Of a stretch of DNA of 8,052 nucleotides, positions 1 through 6,528 are shown piece after piece (position 1 is the stretch's first letter; the number at the start of each line of letters is the position of its first letter). Below the pieces are notes generated by a model. It saw nothing but the letters and a program-made list of their open reading frames with translations. It had not been told where the DNA came from and ran no database searches. The stretch comes from an uncultured Bacilli bacterium (GTDB taxonomy: Bacteria; Bacillota_I; Bacilli_A; ML615J-28; CAG-313). The position numbers and the translations under genes are program-made. The DNA is taken from the NCBI GenBank assembly GCA_904502205.1, contig CAJGDR010000042.1:1-8052 (forward strand), given 5' to 3'.

Positions 1-1880
1 CGGATAGCATTTATAATAATATTGTTCAGGAAACAACTATGCAATTTTTATTTGCAGATGCTTTTGAAAAATTTAGTTATGACAAATCAACAGGAATTTA
101 CAAATCTAACGAACCTTTAACTGCAGTACTATGTTATGACTTAGAAGAAAGTGAAGAAATAATATTAAATAATGTTGAAATCTTAATTGTCGATGGAGAA
201 ATAAGTTCAATTAAAGCTGATTATTTCCTTGAAAACGAAGAGGTATCAAATAGTCGTTTTGAATATTTTGATATAGGTACAACAGTAGTACAAGTTCCAG
301 ATGAAATCTTAAACAAAGCGGAACACAAACACCTATTCGATGATCAGTATCAATATGAAAACGATAAACATTGGATTAAATGTAGCATAAAAGGTTGTAA
401 TGAAATTATTTCAAAAGATTATCATAATTTTACAATTTCAGATACAAAAATAGTTGATAATTTAGTAACTATTGAAAAAAGATGTTTAGTATGTGAATAT
501 GTTGAAACTGAACAATATTATAGCAATAATATAATTGAATCTAATGAAGAATGGAACTCAATATTTGATTCTTTTAAACTTACTAATTATACTATGAATG
601 TACATATTGATTATAGTGATTCAAAAGATTGTAATACATGTTTTATAACTGAAGATGGAGTAAAAGTCATATATAATAATGTAACAGAAATGTATTCAAT
701 TAAACAAGAAGATAATACATATTATAATTATTTATATGATGAATATGAAGATAAGTGGTATTTATCTGATGATACATCTAGTAATAGATATGATGGTATG
801 ATTGAAGAATCTACATTACATTTTATGTTAACAGATTCTTTTGATAAATTTAAATACGATGAAGAAACTGGATCATATAAATGTAGTTCAAAAATAACTG
901 CCTGGTATTATTTTGATGGTGAAAAACAAGAAATTGTATTATGTAATGTTGAAATTATAATAATTGATGGAAAAGTATATTCAATTTTATCTGATTATTT
1001 ATTAACTGGTGAAACTGTACCTACTTGTCGTCTTGAGTACTTTGATATTGAAGAAACGGTTGTATTAGTTCCTGATGAAATTATAGAAAATGCTGTACAT
1101 GAACACGATTTTGTTAATCATTATACATATGATGATGATGAACATTGGGTTGAATGCAGTATAAAAGGATGTATTGAAAGAATTAAATATGATTCTCATG
1201 TGTACACAATTTCTGCCTCAAAATTAATTGATAATCTATACATAATTACAAAAACATGTTTATCATGTGGATATGAAATTCAAGAAGAATATCATAGTGA
1301 TAATATTATTAATTCTAATGAAGAATGGAACGAAATATTTAACTCATTTAAACTTACTAATTACACAATGAATATACATAACAAATATGGACAAACATTA
1401 CAATGTAATACTTGTTTGGTAACAGAAGAAGGAATACAAGTTGCATTTGATTTTGTAACACAATCATATTCAGTTAAACAAGATGATAATTCATTTAATA
1501 ATTATTTATATAGTGAATATGAAAATACGTGGTATTTAACAACTGATACATCTGGTGATGAATATAATACTATGGTTAATGATTCTGCGTTACATTTTAA
1601 GTTAGTAGATACTTTTAGTAAATTTATTTATGATGAATCAACTGGCATTTATAAATGTAATTCACCTATAATTGCAGTATTAAATTCAGATGGTAATAAT
1701 CAAGAATTGACATTAAGTAATGTTGAAATTATAATAATTGATGGACAAGTCTATTCAATTAAAGCAAATTATTCACTATTTGGTGAAATAGCTACTACTA
1801 CTTTCGAATACTTTGATATTGAAGAAACGGTGGTAACAGTTCCAGATAGAATTATAAAAAATGCAATATTATATAAGTAA
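1..1880 (+). CDS. Tandem-repeat surface protein with Cys/His modules (5' partial)
   Basis: I do not recognise a named family. The frame is open from base 3 with no stop, and the residues before the first ATG (base 39) continue the repeat pattern, so that ATG is an internal Met and the true start lies outside the window. The visible 625 residues hold the end of one repeat and two full units of about 258 residues. Numbering from the ATG, each full unit begins with an HxH pair (H96/H98; H354/H356), then HW (111; 369), C-x4-C (115/120; 373/378), H (129; 387) and CxxC (149/152; 407/410), which resembles a zinc ribbon. A beta-rich domain follows, containing NYTMN, a IIIIDG strand and a closing VPDxI strand. 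The composition is acidic and rich in Asn and Tyr, and no membrane segment is visible. An exported protein is inferred from the related lipoprotein 12 nt downstream. Function is unknown. Confidence 0.85.
   Translation, partial: DSIYNNIVQETTMQFLFADAFEKFSYDKSTGIYKSNEPLTAVLCYDLEESEEIILNNVEILIVDGEISSIKADYFLENEEVSNSRFEYFDIGTTVVQVPDEILNKAEHKHLFDDQYQYENDKHWIKCSIKGCNEIISKDYHNFTISDTKIVDNLVTIEKRCLVCEYVETEQYYSNNIIESNEEWNSIFDSFKLTNYTMNVHIDYSDSKDCNTCFITEDGVKVIYNNVTEMYSIKQEDNTYYNYLYDEYEDKWYLSDDTSSNRYDGMIEESTLHFMLTDSFDKFKYDEETGSYKCSSKITAWYYFDGEKQEIVLCNVEIIIIDGKVYSILSDYLLTGETVPTCRLEYFDIEETVVLVPDEIIENAVHEHDFVNHYTYDDDEHWVECSIKGCIERIKYDSHVYTISASKLIDNLYIITKTCLSCGYEIQEEYHSDNIINSNEEWNEIFNSFKLTNYTMNIHNKYGQTLQCNTCLVTEEGIQVAFDFVTQSYSVKQDDNSFNNYLYSEYENTWYLTTDTSGDEYNTMVNDSALHFKLVDTFSKFIYDESTGIYKCNSPIIAVLNSDGNNQELTLSNVEIIIIDGQVYSIKANYSLFGEIATTTFEYFDIEETVVTVPDRIIKNAILYK
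3..323 (+). repeat. Partial repeat unit (C-terminal part of beta-rich domain)
   Basis: This is the tail of a repeat unit that starts left of the window. Its FEKFSYDKSTGIYK segment matches FDKFKYDEETGSYK and FSKFIYDESTGIYK in the two later units, and it ends with the same TVV-x-VPDEI strand. It shows that at least three units exist and that the gene extends upstream. Confidence 0.8.
324..1097 (+). repeat. Tandem repeat unit, full copy 1 (774 bp / 258 aa)
   Basis: The unit runs from the HKH pair to just before the HEH pair of the next copy. It contains the Cys/His module followed by the beta-rich domain. Corresponding landmarks (HW, IKGC, CLxC, NEEWN, FKLTNYTMN) are exactly 258 residues apart between the copies. 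The DNA also matches: bases 943-971 are identical to 1717-1745, an offset of 774. This suggests in-frame tandem duplication rather than convergence. Confidence 0.88.
1098..1877 (+). repeat. Tandem repeat unit, full copy 2
   Basis: This is the last copy. It starts at the HEH pair and ends a few residues after the VPDRI strand, where the gene stops. It keeps all the Cys and His positions of copy 1 with the same spacing (C-x4-C, x28, CxxC). Confidence 0.88.
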
Positions 1881-1892
1881 TAGGCGAATAAA

Positions 1893-2621
1893 ATGATTAA
1901 AAAATATATTTTATTAATGCTTTTTATCAGTGTTGTTTTTTCGTGTTCGTCATGTCAAAGTATGCAATTAGGAACTAGTGATTTTGATGAAAGTAAATTA
2001 CAAAGAGCAATAGATCACGTATTGGAAGGTAATTATACAGAAGAAAGCACTACTAAAATGAAATTATCACTATTTTTCGAATTAGCAATGAACTCTGAAG
2101 ATATATATAGTGAATCTTACTATGAAGTTGATAAAAATGATATATATTTTGTTGAAAAACAATCATCGTCGAAAAAAACAAGATATACTCATTTTGATGA
2201 AAATTATGAATATATTTATACATGTTATGATGATAAAAATTGGAATAAGCGTAAAAAAGAATTTGATGGTGAATATAATCTTTCGCTATTACAATTTCTA
2301 AAATATCTAGATATGGATATAAGTGGTTTATTTACTTATTTTGCTGGCACATATTATGGGAATTGTGAGAAAATAACAGAAATATTTCTTGAAAGCGACT
2401 TTGAAGAGTATATTTCTGATGAAGAAAAAGAAATTTTTGGCTTTGAAATTACACAATATAATATAACAGTAATTGATGGCGAAATTACGGGATTTAATTT
2501 TTCTTATCATTATCAAGTTTCATACGAATTATCGTTTTTAAAAATAAAATTTTCATATAATGCAAAAATTAAAAATGTAGGTACAACAGTAGTTACTATT
2601 CCTACAAATCTACCAGAGTAA
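1893..2621 (+). CDS. Lipoprotein, single-domain relative of the upstream repeat protein
   Basis: A 242-aa protein with a classic lipoprotein signal: basic KK at residues 3-4, a hydrophobic stretch at 5-16, then VFSC with C18 the likely lipidated cysteine (C21 in CSSC is the alternative). It is therefore predicted to be anchored on the outer face of the membrane. The body is acidic and beta-rich. Several segments line up in order with the upstream repeats: GNYT (47-49), YIYTCYDDKNW (107-117), the strand ITVIDGEITGFNFSY (191-205), and NVGTTVVTIPTNL (228-240) against DIGTTVVQVPDEI. The Cys/His module is absent. The start codon is 12 nt after the previous stop and is preceded by AGGCG at 1882-1886, a weak RBS with a 6-nt gap, so translation probably depends on the upstream gene. 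The fold resembles the LolA/LppX-like lipoprotein style, but that is an impression only. Function is unknown. Confidence 0.85.
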   Translation: MIKKYILLMLFISVVFSCSSCQSMQLGTSDFDESKLQRAIDHVLEGNYTEESTTKMKLSLFFELAMNSEDIYSESYYEVDKNDIYFVEKQSSSKKTRYTHFDENYEYIYTCYDDKNWNKRKKEFDGEYNLSLLQFLKYLDMDISGLFTYFAGTYYGNCEKITEIFLESDFEEYISDEEKEIFGFEITQYNITVIDGEITGFNFSYHYQVSYELSFLKIKFSYNAKIKNVGTTVVTIPTNLPE

Positions 2622-2654
2622 TATGTGAGTATATTTTATACATATAACTTATTT

Positions 2655-2679
2655 AGACCTTCAAATGAAGGTCTTTTTT
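2655..2679 (+). terminator. Intrinsic terminator of the first transcription unit
   Basis: A perfect 8-bp stem (AGACCTTC at 2655-2662 with GAAGGTCT at 2667-2674) closes on an AAAT loop and runs into six T residues at 2674-2679. It lies 33 nt after the stop of the lipoprotein gene. Confidence 0.92.
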
Positions 2680-2696
2680 GTTGCTTATTTTTCAAA

Positions 2697-2710
2697 GGAA
2701 AACGTTTGCA
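2697..2710 (+). promoter_or_regulatory. cre-like (CcpA/LacI-family) operator
   Basis: GGAAAACGTTTGCA matches the Bacillota cre consensus TGWNANCGNTNWCA at 12 of 14 positions; the mismatches are the first T and the W before the final CA. It is centred on a CG step with an imperfect palindrome around it, as for LacI-family operators. It overlaps the proposed -35 box, a position that would block RNA polymerase. Carbon catabolite repression is inferred. Confidence 0.42.
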
Positions 2711-2734
2711 AAAATGAAAAAATTATGATAGAAT
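2706..2734 (+). promoter_or_regulatory. SigA-type promoter of the amidase lipoprotein gene
   Basis: The -35 box is TTGCAA (2706-2711), followed by a 17-nt spacer and TAGAAT (2729-2734). The TG at 2726-2727 provides an extended -10 element. Transcription would start near 2741, giving a leader of about 23 nt with the RBS in it. Confidence 0.65.
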
Positions 2735-2751
2735 ATAAATGTAATAAAAGC

Positions 2752-2758
2752 AAGGAGG
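2752..2758 (+). promoter_or_regulatory. Strong RBS that fixes the amidase gene start
   Basis: AAGGAGG lies 5 nt before the ATG at 2764. The ATG at 2665 in the same frame has no such site and sits inside the terminator hairpin upstream of the promoter, so 2764 is the start. Confidence 0.92.
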
Positions 2759-2763
2759 ATACA

Positions 2764-5700
2764 ATGCTTAAAAAAATATCTTTATTTATAATTTCTTTTG
2801 CTTTTTTATTTGTAGTTATGGGATGTCAATTTGCACCTACTCCAAATGAAGAAGAAAAATTTACTGTCACATTTGATTGTGGAATTGAATGTGAATTAGA
2901 AGATGTTGAAGTTTTAAAAGGTGAACTAGTAGAAGAACCTGAAACTCCAGTACGCGAAGGATATATATTCTTAGGTTGGTATAATGGGGAAGAACTTTGG
3001 GATTTTGAAAAAGACACTGTAACAGAAGATTTAACTTTAACAGGTAAATGGAAAGAAGAAACTGAACATGTTCATGAATATGTTGAAGGTTCTTGTGTAG
3101 GATGTGGAGATAGAGATCCTCAGTATGTAGAACCACATGAGCATGAGTTTGTAAAAGGTGAATGTGCATGTGGAGAAAAAGATCCTAACTGGAAAGATGA
3201 ACCAGTTGTAGGTGATGATTTTACAATTTCTTATGAATTAAATGGTGGTGTTTGGACTTGGACTGCTGGAACTTTAACAGATCCTGCTAAAGGTATAGAC
3301 GCTGTTTCTAATTTACCAGAAATTTTCATGGTAGATTTCTATACATATTTACTAGAAAATGGTTTATTAAATTCATCACTTGTTGCTGAAAAATTACATG
3401 TAAGTAATTGGGCTGAATTTAGTACTCCTTATGGAGATCCAGTTGCATGGTACAACGCTACATCAACTGGTGGATATAGTGCATCTGATGGATATAGCCA
3501 ATTATTCTTTGATAGCGTTAATGGTTATGAAGCTGTTGGTGGTTTCTTAGGAACTAGTCCTTATAAAGAAAAATATGCCAACCTTACTAAACATGCGATT
3601 CAATTAACAACTGCTAGATATTCAATGGCTGTAACATCTGCAAGTTTTAAAGGTGCTATGGGATTTGTTCTTGATGGATATTTCTATGGTACTCAAGGGT
3701 TATTAGCATCTTCAAAACCTAATTATGAAACATTTAATGCATTACGTGGCACAATTCCAACACCAACTGTTGGATATGTTGGAAGTGAATCAACTACTAA
3801 TGTATACGTCGTGACTGATGGTAAAGTTGGTACTGCTGTACAATTAGTTGCACCTGTTAAAGAAGGACATATGTTCTTAGGTTGGTATACTAATCCTGAG
3901 TTTACTGGTGAAAAAGTTACATCTGTTTCAAGAGGATGCACACTATATGCTTCTTGGGTTAATCTAAATGCTGCCGCTCCTGTACATAATATTAATTATG
4001 TATTAAATGGTGGTAAAAACTCTGCAGATGCACCTAAACAATTTGCTTTTGGTGAAGGTGTTACATTAACAAAACCAAGCAAAGATGGTTATACATTTGT
4101 AGGTTGGTCAACAGATCCTGAAGGTAAAGAATTAATCACTGAAATTGATCCTATGAAAAACTGTGATGTTACAGTTTATGCAAATTGGGTTGAAGGTGAA
4201 GATAATGTTTATTCAATTACTTATGTTTACACTGAAGGTAATCTTCCAACTAGAACTCCAGGTTCTTTAGATGAAGTTATTGAATATGTATTTACTTCTT
4301 ATTATAATTGGTTAAAACCTAGTGATGATTATGAAACATTTAAAACTAAAGTAATTAATCAATGGAAGGGTAGTCAATCACAAGGAAACTATAAATTCTA
4401 CAAACAAAACGGAAAAGATACAATTGATGAAAATTATTTCTGTAATGCATCTGAAAACTTTGAAGAATGGAATGCATGGTTTACAGTATTTGATGCACAA
4501 GTTACTGCTGCTAACGGTTCTCAAAATGCATGGAATAGTTATGTAGGTATTTTAAGACTTGGTCAATGGTTAAGTAATTCTTCTCCAACTACTTGGAAAG
4601 ATTCAATGAACCAAGCATTAATTAATGCTACTAAAATTAAAATTCCTCTACCAACTGAATACAAACTAGGTGATGAATTTACAATTCCAGAATTAGTTAT
4701 TAATGATGGTCGTACATTCCTAGGTTGGTATGATCAAAATGGTAATAAAGTTGAAAAAATCTCTTCTAATACAGAAGGTGATTTAGTATTAACTGCTAAG
4801 TGGAGTGAAGCTACTCCTGTTGAATCATTTGAAGTTACTAATCAAATTGATAAATTATTAAAACTTTCTACTCATCAATTAACATGGTTAATTGGTCCAG
4901 AAAATGCAACATATAAAAAAGTAACATTTGAATCTAGTAATCCAAATGTATTAACTGTTTCTGAAACTGGTTTAATTGAAGCCGTAGGATTAGGAACTGC
5001 AAAAGTATTAATTACAGTTCATGGTAATACTCTATTAAATACAGAACTTGAAATTGAAGTATATGTTGATCCACATATCAATGGTGAATTTGTAACTCAA
5101 TCATATGTTGTTGCTGGTAATACTATTCAATTAGAGGCAACATTAGTTGCAACTACTACTGAACGTTTAGTGTGGGCTTCGAAAACTCCTGCTATTGCAA
5201 CTGTAGATACTGAAGGTGTTGTAACAGGTGTTAAAGAAGGACTTGCGGAAATCGTTGTATATTGTTCTGATAATGAAAACATTTCATTTACTTTCTATGT
5301 AACAGTATTTGATAGTGATCCTACAGATATATTAAAATTATTAGTAGATAGTAACAATAAAGAAATATATACAAAAGAAGATTTATTAATCGGTATTAAG
5401 ATTGGTGCTGATGGTGCTTATTATAGTGATATCGTTGGTAGTGTATCTAAATTATTATTTGAAGATTATGTAGTGTATGATGATTATTATTTATCAAATC
5501 CATCTAATAAATCAACATATAATGGTGATGGTATTGGTGGTATTGACTTTATCACAGTTCACTACGCAGCTGATATGCCATATTCTCAATCTGCAATGTT
5601 TAATGGTGGTAAAAACTTAGCTTCATATAACAAATCATGTAATACAAATGGTACTCAAGCTTCATGGCATTACAGTATTGGTAATGATGGTATCTGGGCA

Positions 5701-6408
5701 TCTCAAAATGAAGCTTATGGTGCATGGCATGCAGGAGCAAGTAAGAAGATGACATGGACTGATAGTGGATTAACAACTGATCAAGTTGGTGATGATTTAT
5801 ATACAACTGATGTAACAATGGGTAGTGATGGATATTTCTATATTAAAGGTGTTAAAACAAATATCAAAAATACATCAGCTGGTACTAAATTAAATGGTAT
5901 GGGTCTTGGTGTTAAAATTGAAGGAAATAAAGTTTATCTTGGCGGTCATTACCAAAATACATCTTATAACTATATTTCATCTACTGGTGGTAACAATAAC
6001 TCAATTGGTATGGAAACATCAGTAAGAGAAGGTTCAGACCTTTGGTTAACATGGCAATATACTGCTCAACTTTGTGCTAAACTTCTTATTAAATATCAAT
6101 TACCTATTAATAGACTTGTAGGACATCATTTCTTCTCAGGTAAATGGTGCCCACAACCAATGTTAGAAAATGACTTAGAAATTTGGAAAGAATTCGTAGA
6201 ACTTACAAGACAACAAATGGATTTATATCAAAACTATAGTCAATATGAATTATCATTTGAATCATCAAGTCAATACTTAAAAGATAATGGTAGAGTTAGT
6301 GAGTTACCAAATTACTCTCAATGTGTAACTTACACTGTTACATATACAGATGGTACAACAACTAAAACTGTTACATTATCTTCAATTCTTCCAGGTCTTC
6401 TTGGATAA
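2764..6408 (+). CDS. Multidomain surface lipoprotein with C-terminal N-acetylmuramoyl-L-alanine amidase
   Basis: 1214 aa. It is predicted to cleave the amide bond between MurNAc and the stem peptide from a membrane-anchored position. Order: signal peptide with lipobox VMGC (C21); InlB-type (Listeria-Bacteroides) repeat 33-96 with the EGYIFLGWY core; two HxHx(n)CxxCG/CACG modules 102-140; interrupted InlB repeat 152-399; plain InlB repeat 407-475; interrupted repeat 482-680; two Big_2 Ig-like domains 684-767 and 768-849; amidase core 922-1135; short beta-rich tail. Amidase residues: zinc ligands H933 (TVHYAA), H1121 and C1129, and K1127 (GHHFFSGKWCP, same spacing as T7 lysozyme H122/K128/C130). 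WHY at 968-970 has Trp where T7 lysozyme has catalytic Tyr46, as in SWHF-type CwlA/XlyA amidases. H989 and E1084 are also present. It has its own promoter and terminator. ATA isoleucine codons look rarer than in the upstream genes. It could serve wall remodelling, or attack on other cells. Confidence 0.92.
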   Translation: MLKKISLFIISFAFLFVVMGCQFAPTPNEEEKFTVTFDCGIECELEDVEVLKGELVEEPETPVREGYIFLGWYNGEELWDFEKDTVTEDLTLTGKWKEETEHVHEYVEGSCVGCGDRDPQYVEPHEHEFVKGECACGEKDPNWKDEPVVGDDFTISYELNGGVWTWTAGTLTDPAKGIDAVSNLPEIFMVDFYTYLLENGLLNSSLVAEKLHVSNWAEFSTPYGDPVAWYNATSTGGYSASDGYSQLFFDSVNGYEAVGGFLGTSPYKEKYANLTKHAIQLTTARYSMAVTSASFKGAMGFVLDGYFYGTQGLLASSKPNYETFNALRGTIPTPTVGYVGSESTTNVYVVTDGKVGTAVQLVAPVKEGHMFLGWYTNPEFTGEKVTSVSRGCTLYASWVNLNAAAPVHNINYVLNGGKNSADAPKQFAFGEGVTLTKPSKDGYTFVGWSTDPEGKELITEIDPMKNCDVTVYANWVEGEDNVYSITYVYTEGNLPTRTPGSLDEVIEYVFTSYYNWLKPSDDYETFKTKVINQWKGSQSQGNYKFYKQNGKDTIDENYFCNASENFEEWNAWFTVFDAQVTAANGSQNAWNSYVGILRLGQWLSNSSPTTWKDSMNQALINATKIKIPLPTEYKLGDEFTIPELVINDGRTFLGWYDQNGNKVEKISSNTEGDLVLTAKWSEATPVESFEVTNQIDKLLKLSTHQLTWLIGPENATYKKVTFESSNPNVLTVSETGLIEAVGLGTAKVLITVHGNTLLNTELEIEVYVDPHINGEFVTQSYVVAGNTIQLEATLVATTTERLVWASKTPAIATVDTEGVVTGVKEGLAEIVVYCSDNENISFTFYVTVFDSDPTDILKLLVDSNNKEIYTKEDLLIGIKIGADGAYYSDIVGSVSKLLFEDYVVYDDYYLSNPSNKSTYNGDGIGGIDFITVHYAADMPYSQSAMFNGGKNLASYNKSCNTNGTQASWHYSIGNDGIWASQNEAYGAWHAGASKKMTWTDSGLTTDQVGDDLYTTDVTMGSDGYFYIKGVKTNIKNTSAGTKLNGMGLGVKIEGNKVYLGGHYQNTSYNYISSTGGNNNSIGMETSVREGSDLWLTWQYTAQLCAKLLIKYQLPINRLVGHHFFSGKWCPQPMLENDLEIWKEFVELTRQQMDLYQNYSQYELSFESSSQYLKDNGRVSELPNYSQCVTYTVTYTDGTTTKTVTLSSILPGLLG
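2860..3051 (+). other. InlB-type beta-grasp repeat 1 (plain)
   Basis: Encodes residues 33-96 of the lipoprotein. Typical order: an opening FTVTFDCG strand, a PVREGYIFLGWY core, then DLTLTGKWK. This is the usual compact length of the family. Confidence 0.85.
3067..3183 (+). other. Paired HxH / CxxCG zinc-ribbon-like modules
   Basis: Encodes residues 102-140: HVHEYVEGSCVGCGDRDP followed by HEHEFVKGECACGEKDP. Metal binding is inferred from the His/Cys layout. This is a related but shorter style of motif than the Cys/His modules of the upstream repeat protein; the second copy has CAC in place of CxxC. Confidence 0.6.
3217..3960 (+). other. InlB-type repeat interrupted by a large insert, copy A
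   Basis: Encodes residues 152-399. It opens with the strand ISYELNGG and closes with the KEGHMFLGWYTNPEF core and CTLYASW, which together would form a normal repeat. About 180 residues lie between, including LPEIFMVDFYTYLLENG, a GYSQLFF segment and a KEKYANLTKHAIQL stretch that look helical and aromatic-rich. Confidence 0.6.
3982..4188 (+). other. InlB-type beta-grasp repeat 2 (plain)
   Basis: Encodes residues 407-475. It opens with INYVLNGGKN, has the core DGYTFVGWSTDPEG and ends VTVYANW. It sits between the two interrupted copies. Confidence 0.85.
4207..4803 (+). other. InlB-type repeat interrupted by a large insert, copy B
   Basis: Encodes residues 482-680. It opens with YSITYVYTEGN and closes with NDGRTFLGWYDQNGN and LVLTAKW. 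The roughly 130-residue insert parallels copy A in order: an LDEVIEYVFTSYYNWL helix (against LPEIFMVDFYTYLLENG), an aromatic-rich ENYF/EEWNAWF segment, and a third helix before the closing core. Divergence between the copies is high. Confidence 0.55.
4813..5310 (+). other. Two tandem Big_2 Ig-like domains
   Basis: Encodes residues 684-849. Each has the family hallmark: SSNPNVLTVSETGLIEAVGLGTAKV in the first and a shorter KTPAIATVDTEGVVTGVKEGLAEI version in the second. They form a spacer between the InlB region and the catalytic domain. Confidence 0.88.
5527..6168 (+). other. Amidase_2 (T7 lysozyme/PGRP-like) catalytic domain
   Basis: Encodes residues 922-1135. Landmarks in order are ITVHYAA, ASWHYSIGNDGIW, YGAWHAG, NNSIGMETSV and GHHFFSGKWCPQPM. 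All three zinc ligands and the catalytic-site Lys are present, so activity is expected. A segment of about 80 residues lies between AWHAG and SIGME, where CwlA/XlyA-type enzymes usually have a short loop. Confidence 0.88.
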
Positions 6409-6430
6409 AATTTGATAGTATAAAATAAAT

Positions 6431-6480
6431 AAAAGCGATAAAAGAATTCCATTAATGGTTTATCTATTATCGCTTTTTTT
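6431..6480 (+). terminator. Intrinsic terminator after the amidase gene
   Basis: An 11-bp perfect stem (AAAAGCGATAA at 6431-6441 with its complement at 6467-6477) is followed by T residues to 6480. The 25-nt loop contains the palindrome CCATTAATGG and a second TTTATC (6459-6464) that can compete for pairing with GATAAA. It lies 22 nt after the stop. Confidence 0.88.
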
Positions 6481-6528
6481 ATTGAACAATTAAATTTATC
6501 TTCTAATTAATTATACATTGTAAAATGG

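Noticed and set aside
39..41. ATG at 39 as the start of the repeat protein
   Set aside because: The frame is open to the left edge and the upstream residues match the repeat pattern; there is no RBS before this ATG.
1819..1852. Possible promoter (TTGAAG, TAGAAT) just before the small lipoprotein gene
   Set aside because: The spacer is 22 nt, too long for a SigA promoter; co-transcription with the gene 12 nt upstream is simpler.
1..1880. Repeat array as a CRISPR or mobile element
   Set aside because: The period is 774 bp, in frame, and diverged at the DNA level while the protein pattern is kept; it is a coding tandem repeat.
2110..2516. Small overlapping frames within the 242-aa lipoprotein gene (63 aa on +, 62 aa on -)
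   Set aside because: They are low-complexity Ile/Lys/Asn-rich frames expected by chance in AT-rich coding DNA.
2621..2645. AT-rich inverted repeat (ATATGT with ACATAT, inner GTATA/TATAC) before the first terminator
   Set aside because: The stem is weak and all A/T except for a few bases; no role is evident and the adjacent hairpin explains termination.
2665..2763. 33-codon N-terminal extension of the amidase gene
   Set aside because: It overlaps a terminator, the promoter and the RBS, and it buries the lipoprotein signal peptide.
2867..3169. 100-codon minus-strand frame rich in His and Leu
   Set aside because: It is antisense to the InlB/CxxCG region of a clear gene, has no RBS or recognisable domain, and its composition mirrors the codons opposite.
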